The notes beneath the pieces are model-generated. The model was not told the DNA's origin and searched no databases. It saw nothing but the letters and a program-made list of their open reading frames with translations. From contig NW_020194620.1 in NCBI RefSeq assembly GCF_002865645.1, positions 1,867,353-1,931,352 of the forward strand: a stretch of 64,000 bases of DNA, written 5' to 3'. Positions within the stretch are counted from its first letter, which is position 1. Each line of letters opens with the position of its first letter. The DNA is from Hyaloscypha bicolor E (taxonomy: Eukaryota; Ascomycota; Leotiomycetes; Helotiales; Hyaloscyphaceae). A program made the translations under genes and the position numbers. Positions 33,684 to 45,042 of this stretch are shown one piece after another.

Positions 33684-34331
33684 AAGAGGAGATAGATATG
33701 CTTGGGCGGTGGGGAATTCAGCTGTCACTTCTATGCCGCTACTGCATTCGGAGGTTATAGGACAGTATGGAAATGTATGTTATCGACTTGGGTTTCAGCT
33801 ACAGATCTGGGCCTTGATTCTCAGCAAAATCTCCCGAACTCTTATCCTCCATGGCAAATCCTTCAGCTAACAGCGTGATGTGCAATGCGTGTTCTCGACC
33901 CGGATAGTAGACAAGCGCTCCTGATTCGCAACAAGGCTTCCCAGGTTGCTCTCATGCTCCTTCGGGCAGTACTTTTCACATCCCGTCAGTTTTTTGCAGA
34001 CTCCACTAAAGCAATTCGACTTACGCAATGAACTTGCAACCACCGCAGACCTCAACTCGGGACTTCTTTCAAAACCTCAATTATTGCAGGATTTGGACTC
34101 GACCCAGTCTACCATCGTCTTTCCCGCCTTGGTGACCAAATCCTTGGCGTATTCATGGACCATCTTCGTTGCTTAACGATCGCATGCTCCCCCAGAGAAG
34201 CAAATCGGCGCAGCAGTATCGAAGACGATTGGGACCCAACATGGTGGAGCTCCTCGACTTGGACGATGAGAGAGGGGAGAAATAGTTGAATGGAGGATCT
34301 TCTTGGAGGGTTTGTCGCATGTGACATAGCG

Positions 34332-34532
34332 CTATGCCTGATCATGGATGATTTCACAATTGTAAGCTTCGACTAGGATATTGACAAACTTCTCGCCAGC
34401 GTCAGGATCGAACTTCGGACTGCAGAGGGAGGCTGGTATTTGGACTGCAAATATGTATGCTTTCATAAATCCGCCGCTGTGTTCGCAGCATAGGACGATA
34501 TATTGACCAGGAATGGTGTTTTCTTCGGTCAT
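34332..34532 (-). CDS. possible small hypothetical protein
   Basis: An ATG-initiated frame of 66 codons (MTEENTIPGQYIVLCCEHSG, ending EAYNCEIIHDQA) has a plausible composition but no recognised domain. It could be the first exon of a longer minus-strand gene continuing toward 33.9 kb, where cysteine-rich coding-like sequence (CFSGVCKKLTGCEKYC) is seen. No splice path could be fixed, so this is a weak call. Confidence 0.22.
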   Translation of the reverse strand: MTEENTIPGQYIVLCCEHSGGFMKAYIFAVQIPASLCSPKFDPDAGEKFVNILVEAYNCEIIHDQA

Positions 34533-35335
34533 CTTGAACTGATCTGACAGTCGAACAGCGTCGGTGGACGGTGGCGGGGTGATGAATCCAGGAAGCTGGG
34601 TTGTATCAAACTCAGTGAGGTGTGGCCTGGCGGTAAAGTTGAAGGTTGAAGGTTAAAGTAAAGCTTTGGTCTGATGACTCAAGTCGACCAGTCGAGGGCG
34701 CATCATCGTGAAATTAAAATATACTTGATTTGGTTCAAGGGCTGGGATCTGTGCTTGCCGGCTTAAACCTGAAGTCGGCTGCTCAAAGCAGCGAGACCCC
34801 TAATCTGTATAAATTACAAGACGACTCGAAAAACTAATATCTCTTGTAAAACTACGGGCTGTTCTGGAACAAATTGTTGACACTCTCGCTAAAGAAAAGG
34901 GGTTCAAATAAGGTCACGTGAACGGCAATCCTCGCCCCCTTTCTGTTTGTGCCATTGGGGAAATGAATTGAGAACGTGATTCTGTTTAGACATATCGGTG
35001 CAAAAGTGGTTTTTATTCAGTGGTGTGGCGAGAAAGCCACAGCTGGAGGGTATTGGTGGACACTTTTGGGGAAATATGAGTAATGACTTTTGCAGAACAT
35101 CTCGCGGAACCATTTGTGTGGAGAGTGGCAGAGGCTTTGTTTCAAAGCGGTTGGGCGTTCACAATCCGATAACTAGCGAAACATAGAAGAAAGCCCTTGT
35201 GCGTCAAAACGTCGCCGAAATAGTATTGAAGATATGCTTGAAAATTGAGGAAGAATGGAGGCAATTTGAAATCCACCTACTAAAAGAGCCTTGAACTACG
35301 CAATCAACTCATGGATATAGAGAACTTATAAAAAA

Positions 35336-35620
35336 TCAAGCAATCTCTACTTTCCAACCAAGAATTAGGGACACTGCGGCGGTTCCACTGGGAAAGTGGT
35401 GCTTTTGGAGTAAACCATGGCTTTTCCAACCCCGAGATCGTATATTCTCTTGGTCAATAGGAACTGAATCACCATCATAATAGCGCAGTCTCCGTCCACC
35501 ATCGGCAGGACCAGGAATAATACTGAGTTGCTCATCACTGAGATCCACTCTCGTTCTGTCAGGATCGACGGTGACTCCAACGACGACTCCACAAGGAAGA
35601 CGAAGTGGTTGACACAGCAT
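35336..35620 (-). CDS. possible small hypothetical protein
   Basis: A 94-codon frame starts with ATG at 35620, reads VVVGVTVDPDRTRVDLSDEQ and ends GWKVEIA. Composition is balanced and it is not low-complexity, but there is no motif or supporting intron. It could be chance. Confidence 0.25.
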   Translation of the reverse strand: MLCQPLRLPCGVVVGVTVDPDRTRVDLSDEQLSIIPGPADGGRRLRYYDGDSVPIDQENIRSRGWKSHGLLQKHHFPSGTAAVSLILGWKVEIA

Positions 35621-38382
35621 TAGTCATGGTTGGTGAATCCCGAAGGTCATGAGCTTTGAAATCAAGGCACTTCAATCCAGCGATTCATAAGGGCCGTTCT
35701 ACATAAAACCTCTCACCACACTTACTCCAGCGGCATTTCAGACGCCGTAGGATTAGAGTTCTTCCTTCCCTCCCCTTTCCGTTCTTTCATCGCGGCATTG
35801 CTCCTCCCCACTGGTGTCCCCTCATGAACCTTCTCCAAAACCGCATCTTCTTCTCTCCCAATTTGGCTAACTTCATCGACAACTCGAACTTCTCTTCTCT
35901 CTTCTCTCTGGTGTCAAGGTATTTTCAGACGTGCCATCTGACTTGAGCGTGGTTGTGGAGGAGAATGTTGAGGCTGCGCCGTTGGTAGTCGCATCGTTGG
36001 CGGACTAGGATCAGGACTTTTTGAGGGGTTTGAATATCGTGGAGGACTTAAATGCTTGGGGTGCATGAAGGTGAGGGGTCTCGAGTAATTCGTCTATTGT
36101 GGATGAGTGGGCTTAGTGCGTAGGGTTGAATAGCGCGAGATGCTTTGCTCTAGATGCTTTGCTCTAGATGATGACTAGACCCACAGGTCGAATAACCAGA
36201 TGTACACAGGATCAAGTGAATGTATATAACGATGTTCGGCACATTACAGTGACAATTTCAGTGGCTGTGGCTTGATTTGAGAGCAGTAACAAATGTCATT
36301 CGTCTTAGGATATGTTTGGTTGTGACGATGCGGTGCATAACGCCTCATGGAATGGCATGCTCGAGGCACGGCGGAGGCAGTGAAAGTCGCTCAAAGTTGC
36401 TGGAACAAGTGATTGTGCGAAAAGTTTCCGGTTAAAAAGGGGGACGGGCGTGCTTGTGATGTGCATTTCTATTCCGCCTCGGCCTGCTTTATCAAATTTG
36501 AAGTCAGGACCATCATTGGAAATTCTGTGAATCTCAAATTCTAGTACTTGAACCCAAGAGGCTTTGGGGAAGCAGTTTGTTGGTCCTGTTGCCTATTGCT
36601 GGTTGCAGAACTGGACGGATTTGCTCCACGGCTCCAACAGACCTTCGCTTGCGTAAACGTTAGGGACATCCTAGACAGTGTGCTCTCAAAATCCCTCGTT
36701 GTCGACCAAATGCTCTTAGAGACTTCCCCGCCACGCATTATTTTGTTTTTCGAGTCTCCTCGCCAGCCACAGGCTCGTTCTTAACCTGTGACAAGGAATG
36801 CAAGCTTGGCCAAGCGAGAGAAGCGCTCCTTATTCGCAGATCTTGAACATCCCCAAGTTTGCAATGGAATCACTAGCCAATACACGAAATCGAGAATAGG
36901 GCAGAACGAACACGCAAATTCATGCTTGGTCAAGGCAATAAAGGTGGCCGAGAAAAGTAGAAGGCAGCGCGCTAGCGCCAGCACTAACGCCCCCCTTCCT
37001 TCCATTTTGGGATGCTCGGCAACACCAAGTCTGAGAATCATCATAACTTCTTTTTTGACAACCTGCGGGCTTGAAGATTCCATCCAATTTCGAATACTGA
37101 CGCATTGGAACTAAAATGTCTCCAACTGCTTAAGTGATCAGCCCAGGACTTCACCCGCCCACGGGCGTTCAACCTGTACATGTGCTGACACATCCAAAAA
37201 ACTTGTGCCGGTTTCCTCAACGAATAGATAAATCGAGCGCTGGCAAGCTTCGAGTATAGATAAAGACCTAAACACAGTCTGGCCAGACCTCATCTGGTCA
37301 AGCGGCCATGACTGAAGATTTACGGCTACAGGCTACAGCCCACCAATTCAGCGTAAGCTTCGAGGCAGTTGACCAAAGCAGGCGGTTATGGGCAAATCTA
37401 CAATTTTTACAACTCTTCGAGACCCCTCTAAGTGCACCACATTTAATTTCTTTTGAAACCCTCAAAGGCACCAAAGGCTTTTACCCAGCAACCTGCCAAA
37501 CGAGTCTCTGCTAGGTGCTCTGCCGTTTACCGAAAGCAAGAATCATTCGGACAATTCGTTGTCGTTTGCTCCAGCTTCTTGGCCCTACTCAAAGCAGACT
37601 TTGAAACACCCTTCCTCAAGTCACACAACACTTGGAATTCCGAAGCCACGAAAATGGGATCAGTAATTGGCCCTTTCAAGGCCGCTAGGATGCATGTTAC
37701 CCCTGAAACCTGCCAGTACCCGGGCCGCTCTGTGGAGATTCCATCAAGCCATAACCACAGTTGGAGAAGCAGCCTTCAGGACTATTTCAGCGACTCTTGT
37801 AATTTGCAAACGAAATGCTTTGATCGTTGGATGCTCCTAGATGGATGGAATCCAGCGGCGAGGAGGCAAGGCTACATCACGAAAGCTTGCACAGTGCTTG
37901 AAAGAAGCCCCCAGACGGGCGAAGAAATTCTTTCTCTTATCTTCTGTGGGACTTGTGTTTTTCTTCTGAGGCAATTCACCTGTTTCTGTCCACGTGCCAT
38001 TGCGTGGTGTCCCCATGGTAGAAAGGAATAGGGGAACAACAATTTGAGATGACCTTCACCCTTGCTCTTTTGCGCCTTGAAGGACGTCCTGACGAAATCA
38101 TCACGTCACTTAAGATATTCACTATTGGTGGCAAGGTTGAGTTCACGTGGAAAGCTCGCTAGCTCGGAAGGCGGTGATTTGATCATTCGATCTGAGAATA
38201 AATACTGCCAAAATTTTCTCGTCAACAAACGATCTTCTTCCCTCAACCACACTCGTTTTCTTCGCAAAACCCAAACACGACGTCAAGTCTTCAACCTGCG
38301 AGAACACCATCGTAGCCGCGTCGTACCTTATTTCTCATCCCCCCAAAAACACTTCTTCAAAGCCCAATCGTCGTCATCGACA

Positions 38383-39221
38383 ATGCGCGCCGCAATCATC
38401 TTCGTCGCCCTCGGCGCCGTTGCCGTCAACGCTGGTGTTCTAGCAACTGAGACCGATACCTTGAGCGCCACCACGACGGTTACCATCTTCTCTTGCCATC
38501 CTACTGTCACCAATTGTCCCGTAAGTCCACTCTCTCCTCGTTTCCCGCCTGCCTTGCGCGTTGTTTACTTTCGGTATATTTCTTGGAGAAAGTGACCCTC
38601 AAGCGACCATCTACAGTCCGATCTTTTTACGCAATACTAATTCGAGATTCTCTGATATAGTATACTACTACTGCGGTTATTGCCACCACCACCACCGAAT
38701 GTAGTACTTCTACCACGCCCGTCCCGCTGGTTCCAAGCTCCTCTTCTGCTCCCAGCTCCCCGGTTGCTCCCAGCTCTCCCGCTGCTCCAAGCTCCTCTGC
38801 TGCTCCCAGCTCCCCGGTTGCTCCCAGCTCTCCCGCTGCTCCAAGCACGACCGCTGTCCCGATCTCGCCTCCAACCACGGCTCCGGCCAGCGTGTCTGAG
38901 AGCTTGACCCCAACCATTGCCACCTCCTCCAACCCTCCTCCGGCCGCCTCCACCCCTGAGTCCTCGGCTGCCCCGTCTACGCCGGCACCGACGAGCCCAT
39001 TGACCACTGCCAACTCGACCTCTGAGGTTCCAAGCACCACCGCGACCCCTACAACCCTCACGAGCGTCACCGTCGTCAATGCTTCCACTCAGCTGAGCAC
39101 CACGGCCTCGCCAACCACTGCAACTCCGACCAAGCAGACCTCCGCTAGCTTGGCCGGTCACCTCGGGGTTCCCGGCTTGACCTTGGGTCTCATGGCCTTG
39201 AGTGTCATCTTCTTCGGATAG
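38383..39221 (+). CDS. GPI-anchored mucin-like cell wall protein
   Basis: Exons 38383-38520 and 38661-39221 give 232 residues. An N-terminal signal peptide (MRAAIIFVALGAVAVNA) precedes a short domain with three cysteines (FSCHPTVTNC, TTECSTS). Then comes a long Ser/Thr/Pro/Ala region, surely heavily O-glycosylated, with a tandem 18-residue repeat. The C-terminus is a hydrophobic tail (GLTLGLMALSVIFFG) behind a small-residue stretch, the pattern of a GPI attachment signal. It is expected to be linked to membrane or wall glucan. Its exact role is unknown. The intron is 140 nt with a GTAAGT donor. Confidence 0.85.
38732..38846 (+). repeat. 54 bp tandem repeat inside mucin-like gene
   Basis: Two nearly identical 54 bp units begin at 38732 and 38786, with a short third start at 38840. 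Each encodes 18 residues of the Ser-Ser-Pro-Ala type. The period is a multiple of three, so copy-number change would alter stalk length without breaking the frame. Confidence 0.85.
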
Positions 39222-39657
39222 ATTCACTCTCGATCTCATGAACACAGGACGGAAGGGAGGAAAGATGGCATCTGCGTTGGTGTCCTAGGATGGCTTGCTA
39301 ATTTGTAAGGCGTTGTGGGTTACCGATGGTCTTGCTTCTTCTTTCCTGCCTGTTCTTTTCTTCGTGGATCGTCACACAACGGGGGGAGTTAATGGAGTTA
39401 ATGGATGTATTGCAAGGTTGACTGAGATGAATGGATGGTATTTGCAGAGCGCTTTTGCAGCGTGGTGCCATAGAATTGAAAACAGAAAATCCAAAAACAC
39501 TACATACAAAACAAGAGTTCCCCCATTCATTGCATCGTGTCGTCAAGGTATTGAAGCCAGCTTCAGTCCATAGAAAGGTCTAGTCTAGGGAGAGCCTGCA
39601 TATCCACCGCGTTGATAGAATCTCCACTACTGCCTCCTGATGCTGTCACTATCCTAC

Positions 39658-40308
39658 TCAAGAGTATCTGGTAGGAGCCGGCAACCAGTTCCCGTACGCG
39701 CCATTGTTCATTCCATACGCGTTGTTGTTTCCTCCCCAGATAATTCCATTAACCTGGCCCTGCCTCTCGAGCAACCTCCTGTTAACAGCCGCATCAAGCT
39801 CTCTCTCCTTCCTCTGCCTCTTGTTGTCCTTTGTCTGCTCCTCCATCCACTTCAACATGGCATCAGGAAGGGCCAAGGACCTGGGATTGTCCGCCATTCT
39901 ATCACGCTCTTGTTCCAATCTCGCAATCCTCTGGTCATGGTCGCTCTGTCTCTTATCCCGCGCTCTCTCCTTCTGCCTATTGTCCCGATTTTGGTCCGAC
40001 TCCGCCAGCATCTTCTGAAAGTCCTCCAAAGTTGGAATCGGGGCTGGGGCTTTAGCAGGTGGCGGTGGCCCAAGTTCCACCTTCAAATGATTGAGATTCT
40101 TGGCATTATTGATTACCATGTCGTAACCTCGATCGTTGCTTTGCTGGACGTATTTGTCTTTCTCGTCGTCCCAACGTCGGTAGTCTGAAAATGGGGGAGG
40201 AGGCATAGAGCGGCCACGGCGATGGGATCGGGAGGATGACGATGATGAGCTGCCTCGGCCGCAGCGGGATGGACTTTTCGTGGGCTTTTTGGAGCCGAAG
40301 AGGCACAT
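39658..40308 (-). CDS. coiled-coil protein with MCLFG N-terminus
   Basis: A single exon of 216 residues starts at the only ATG of the frame (40308). It opens MCLFGSKKPTKSPSR, then a Ser/Arg-rich stretch and SMPPPPFSDYRRWDDEKDKY. The central half is a highly charged helix (NRQKERARDKRQSDHDQRIA, then LEQERDRM and KDNKRQRKERELDAAVNRRL), likely coiled coil. The C-terminus is Asn/Gly/Tyr-rich. Many ascomycete proteins begin with a similar MC-F/G-K-rich head, but no function is assigned. It is convergent with the mucin-like gene, 436 bp away. Confidence 0.7.
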   Translation of the reverse strand: MCLFGSKKPTKSPSRCGRGSSSSSSSRSHRRGRSMPPPPFSDYRRWDDEKDKYVQQSNDRGYDMVINNAKNLNHLKVELGPPPPAKAPAPIPTLEDFQKMLAESDQNRDNRQKERARDKRQSDHDQRIARLEQERDRMADNPRSLALPDAMLKWMEEQTKDNKRQRKERELDAAVNRRLLERQGQVNGIIWGGNNNAYGMNNGAYGNWLPAPTRYS

Positions 40309-40874
40309 TTCGAGTTGCGAGGTTGCGGGAATCGGGAAAGTTGAGATCCGATTAGGAGAGATGGGCCAAGGTTGATCACCGAAGTTGAAAATAGAGGATC
40401 GACCTCTTTGATATGGAACTTCTCTTGAGCCTGAGAAGGAAGAGGGAAGAGGGAGTGGAGGCAATATCAACTATGATTAAAACTTCAAGCCCACCCATTC
40501 ATTCAACAATCAACATCACTCGCCAGCTACTGCACCGCCACGTTCTGCACGTTTCGTTCCAGAAGCCTGTGCAATAGAGAGTACCTTCCCTGGCAAACGG
40601 ACACTTGCCTTGGCCCCTCTATTCCAACTCCCCGGTTTCAAAGCATCCACACTCAAAGAATTTGGACCAGTACGAGGAGCGGACTTACTAATGTTTCAGC
40701 GCCCAGACGAGACGTCTGCAACGTCTTTGTCTCTGTCTCTCTTTCCAAATTGTATGATTTATACGTGGATATAAGAAGTCTATTGGTCTAAGGCGCCATC
40801 ATATGCAGGTTCCCGCCTGGCTCGCTCTCAGCCACCATTTCCCCACAGATTCTCAGGATTGCTGAAGGAAATCG
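40309..40874. other. intergenic, coiled-coil gene upstream region
   Basis: It carries the promoter of the minus-strand coiled-coil gene and the 3' flank of the lyase gene, which is on the same strand. No other feature is seen. Confidence 0.45.
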
Positions 40875-42884
40875 TCAAAGCTTGGCTTCCTTTCTCTTGG
40901 GTTTTTTGCCTGTATTTTGCCATGCGAATTCCTGTCAATCACACCGTTAGCACAGCCCTATATCTGCAACATTACCAACCGGAACCTCCCCGCCAGCTCC
41001 AAGCGCGTCTGTTTGAGGATAGGATTAGAACGTACCAATTTCTGTGCTTTCCCTGACTCAATAATAGCATTGACCACGACCGGGACCCCCGCCTTAAACC
41101 CCTCCTCCGTAGCCCGAGCCAACCCCTCTGGCGTGCTCACGAGGTATCCCTTACCACCACACATCTCCGCAATCTTCTCATACCCTACCTCCCAGCCTAG
41201 ACTAGAGCTCCGCAACCCTCCCTTGCCGCTTCCCGCAATCGTCTGTTTCTGCATTTCGAGCCAGGCATCTGAATCTTCGGAATCGCCGTGGTACACACCG
41301 CTGTTGTTGATGACGAAGATCAGGATGTCCATCCCGTAGCGCGCCATGGTTTCAACTTCCGCGAGGGAGAAGCCGAATGCGGAGTCCCCTTCTAGACAGA
41401 CGATTTTCTTGTGTGCTGTACTTGGGCCTGATTTAGCTTCAGGAGAAGGGAGGTTGTAAGCACAGTGTGCTGCAATGGCGTAGCCAAGTCCTACACCCAT
41501 GGTGGCGTGTGTTCCTGCATCGAGACGTAGACGTGGGTGATGTACAGGGAAAATGGAACGCGACATGTCCATGGTGTTTGCGCCTTCGGAGACGTAGACT
41601 ATGCCGCCGTCTTCGGGAGGTGAGAGTTTGTGAAGTGTTTCCTTGATGATGGAAAACGTTCGTGCGTAGGTCATGGGGATTTTATCTACTTTTGCTGCTT
41701 TTGAGGCGGTGGCTTCGTTTTTGGCCTCGCTGGCTTTGAGGGTCTTGATGAAAGGGGAGGAGGAATTGTATTTCCATCCTGAGAGGGAAGAGAGGAGTTG
41801 GGCTGTTACGACGTTGATGTCTCCTATTACTCCGAGAGAGGGGTCACCGTTATTGCGTCCGAGTTCTTCTGCTGAAATATCAACCTGGATTATCCTTGCT
41901 GCTGGATTCCATTTTGGCTCTTCGCCGTAATGGAGGATCCAATTCAGTCTTGCTCCAAGCACCAAGACCACATCCGCTCTTTTCAGAGCTGCAGATCTTG
42001 CTGAGGCGGTGTTGGAGGGGTGGGAATCGGGGAGAACGCCTTTTCCCATAGGTGTGGGTAAGAATGGGATGCCGGTCTGGTCCATCAATTTTCGAATTGC
42101 AGCCTCTGCTTGGGCATATGCGGCCCCCTTTCCAACAATAACCAGGGGAGCCTTTGCGGACTTGATGAGATCTGAGATGAGTTGAATCTTGGCGGGATCT
42201 GAGGCTGCTTTTGGGGCAATCGGCACAACATGCGTGCTTGTCTCCTCTCCGTCCCCTTGTATCACATCTGCTGGCAAGTCCACAAATGTTGGACCCCCTC
42301 TTCCGTACCATGATGTTCTGTATGCAGTTGTAATTGACTGTGGTATCGAGTCGAGGCGGGGCCTAATAGCGATCTTGACATGCGGTGTCAAGAGGGATAT
42401 GGCATCCATTTCTTGAAAAGCCCCCTTCGTCACCAAATGGGTTTCACTGGAGCCAGCCAGCAGGAGTAAAGGGAAGGCATTTGCAGAGGCATTGCCAATG
42501 CCAGCCATAGCATGAAGTACCTAGATTAAGTGAGCATTGAATCTCCCATGTTAAGTGGGATATATAGTTTCCAGGAGGGACATTTTGAAGCTATTAGTAT
42601 TCCTGCTAGCTGTCTCCCTTAATCTGATACCATAAACAAGAGAAATAACTTACTCCAGGGCCTCCTACAACTAGACAAACTCCTGGTCTGCCGGTCAAAT
42701 AGCCGTATGCTGTGGCTGCATAGCTCGCAGCTTGCTCATTGCGGAATGCAATGAACCGGATCCCAAGGGCAATTGCCTCTTCAGCAATTTGCACTATAGG
42801 AATCCCAACGAGACCGAAGACGACCTTCACTCGCAATTCCTGGAGAGTTTTGGCTATCAACGCTGCTCCTGTTGGTGCAGCCAT
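40875..42884 (-). CDS. peroxisomal ThDP enzyme, 2-hydroxyacyl-CoA lyase / oxalyl-CoA decarboxylase family
   Basis: Three exons, 42884-42654, 42520-41036 and 40931-40875, give 590 residues. The N-terminal domain has the catalytic Glu in [19 protein letters not shown], and the first splice restores [15 protein letters not shown]. The central domain has [20 protein letters not shown]. The cofactor domain carries the ThDP/Mg motif [13 protein letters not shown]...[11 protein letters not shown]. The last 19-codon exon, behind a 104 nt intron, encodes EFAWQNTG and ends in AKL, a type 1 peroxisomal targeting signal. The family either cleaves 2-hydroxyacyl-CoA to formyl-CoA and a shortened aldehyde (alpha-oxidation) or decarboxylates oxalyl-CoA. 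The peroxisomal signal favours the lyase. It is divergent from the gene at 43202. Confidence 0.92.
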
Positions 42885-43201
42885 AATTTATGGTGATGGG
42901 ACAACGTTGCTGCCGAGGCTGCCTATGACTTCATTGCAGCCCGCAACCACTCGATAAGCGCTGAGACAGGGTTCCTTTGCTCCCTGCAGTTACCACAATT
43001 ACTGGCTGTCGAATGTATCGCATGTCCATCGTACCCGTTGGCAATGTTTGCAAACGTCTAAGAATTTGGTAATGCGTTGAGTCAATCATGGCCCATCGCA
43101 TTCAGCCGTCAGCCTTCTGAAACAGAGAAGAGCTTCGATCGACATCACCAACATCACGTTGCGCACTTCACCGCCCTCCATACCCACGACTACACCTCAA
43201 G
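42885..43201. promoter_or_regulatory. shared divergent promoter region
   Basis: The 317 bp between the lyase start (minus strand) and the SH3BGR-like start (plus strand) must contain both promoters. No clear TATA box is seen. Shared control is possible but unproven. Confidence 0.5.
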
Positions 43202-44183
43202 ATGGCTGAAGCTACCCCGCCCAAATCCTACTCCTCCGACCCGGTGCTCTACCTATACACGTCTCTCACGTCTGGCTCGTCGCACATTGTCACTGCCACA
43301 TCGCGCATGGAAACCATCCTCAAGGCGAACCGTATCCCGTTCAGAGCACTCGATATTGCAACCGATGAGAAAGCACGCATGCTATGGGGCCGGAGAGCGG
43401 GAAAAGACGAGTCTGGCAGGGCGCGAAAAATCCCAGGCTTGGTGCAGATGGGCTTGGTAGTTGGGGTAAGGCTTCGTCTTACCGGGCAAAAAGAGTACAA
43501 AGAGCACAACAGCTGACCTCTCTCAGGATCTCGTGGAAGTTGAAGAATGGAATGAGTACGGAGAGTTGAAGCAACATATCAAGATCGTCCCTATTCCTGG
43601 AACTCCCTCTGGATCTGCGGCTCCCACACCCACGACGACCCCCTCGAAAGCCCCCGTTGCGAAGGAGAACATCAAGCCTACACCTACTGCCGAGCCCTCG
43701 AAGCTTTCTCAGCCGGTAGAACAAGTTACTGCACAAATGTCCTCGTTCTCGTTGGCAATGAAGCAAGTGGGCCAGGAAGCTGCACAGAAGGCGAAGGATG
43801 GCAAAAAGAAGGCCACTGAGGCATTGGAGGGAGTAGGACAAGCAGACCCCGCGGAAGCATCGAAGAAGTCAGCGGTCATACCACCTCCCCTTGCTGTTCT
43901 GAATCCACCACACAATGCCCCGAGCAACACAGTTCTGCAATCGCCGACCAGCTCGGCGTGGAGAAGCGCTCCGAGCAAGAGCTTCCACACACCGAAGAGT
44001 TCACTAAGCAAGCTAGAACCGATGCAATCTCCAACATCTACGGCTTGGAAGCCTTCGGATACAGATGGACCTGTGTTGACACATAGGGGATCATCGATTT
44101 CTATGGCAAGCGATGAGGAGATTAAGCAGGTTGAGGAAGATGAGAAGATCGTTGAAGAAGATGAGGATGCTGTGGAGGATTGA
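43202..44183 (+). CDS. glutaredoxin-like SH3BGR-type protein
   Basis: Exons 43202-43465 and 43527-44183 give 306 residues. Residues about 15-120 form a thioredoxin-fold domain of the SH3-binding glutamic-acid-rich type: VLYLYTSLTSGSS, ANRIPFRALDIATDEKAR, KIPGLVQMG, VVGDLVEVEEWNEYGEL. There is no CxxC, so redox catalysis is not expected. The rest is Pro/Ala/Ser-rich, with two similar LQSPTSSAW / MQSPTSTAW elements and an acidic end (EEDEKIVEEDEDAVED). It is probably a cytosolic adaptor; its role is unknown. The splice restores VVG-DLVEVEEW in phase 0. Confidence 0.85.
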
Positions 44184-45042
44184 TTGATGATTGATGGCTT
44201 TGGTACTTGAGACGGTCTAGTTGGTGAAATTCCAATAAATGATTTATGAGTTCAGTGTTCTGTCCCTATTTGATTTATCTTTCAAGTTCTCAGACACCAG
44301 AGAAGGGCATAGTTGCTCGGAAGTTGTTCATGGAGGAAATAAGGCGCAGCACCCGGCCCCAGTTTATACTAGTTGTTAAGCTTTAAGAGGAGCTAGGTTT
44401 ATACTTATGTTGCTGAACAGAATCGGTCGTTACGTCAACTTCAAAGTTTCCAATAGGTATATTTGCTATTTTAAGATCAGTCTATTTGTTGTTTGAGAAA
44501 AGAAGCACACTCCCATGTGACAACCCCATTGACTACCCCCCTTGACTACCTCTCGTTTTTTACCCCCACCTGCTCATAACCATCTTTTCACAACTACTCT
44601 CATTGCCATTTAGTCTTTTGTATCTATATAAAGCAGTTAATTTAAGACGCCATCCAATTAATCTAATTTCTACAATATAGTGCAGACAAAGGGAACATTG
44701 TCATTCTGGGTCCATGCTTGTGTTCAGAATATTGCCTCGAAATAAGAGTCGCCTCAATGAGTCAGCCGTGATAGCAAGCGCTGTGCAATTCCCTCTTTCT
44801 TTGACGTCACAATTGTTCGACGACATTCGTCTACTTGACCACTCTCTTTGTCTTCCCAAAGCATTTCGAGCTCTACCCTCGACCCGCATCCGGACAAGAG
44901 CCTTTGTTAAAGACCCTCATAATGGACATGAGAATTATCTTTGCTCCATCACTGGAGCTCAAATCGCCAGTTGTTGGCTACCTGAGAAATTTTTGGGCCA
45001 TCATTCGGTCTTCTGTTTGCGAGTTAAAAGGCATTTTCAAGT
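44184..45042. other. intergenic upstream of amidoligase gene
   Basis: AT-richer spacer with a possible TATA (TATATAAA at about 44625). No supported gene is present, though the start of the amidoligase gene could lie in an unrecognised upstream exon. Confidence 0.45.

Larger units (their letters stand above)
33684..38382. other. 4.7 kb stretch without a convincing gene
   Basis: I found no recognisable domain. Two weak minus-strand frames are listed separately (34332-34532 and 35336-35620). A 14 bp unit GATGCTTTGCTCTA is tandemly duplicated near 36140-36168. An open minus-strand frame without ATG at about 35750-35930 (ending EGRKNSNPTASEMPLE) might be the last exon of an unrecognised gene. The 37.4-38.0 kb open frame on the plus strand lacks any motif. 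The last 170 bp form the leader of the mucin-like gene. Confidence 0.4.

Noticed and set aside
37453..38031. 192-codon plus-strand frame
   Set aside because: It opens with TTG rather than ATG, has no motif or intron support, and mixes cysteine and charged residues without pattern.
38637..39245. Long minus-strand Gly/Arg-rich open frames
   Set aside because: They are antisense to the Ser/Pro/Ala repeat region of the mucin-like gene; composition alone keeps them open, and the plus strand has signal peptide, intron and GPI tail.
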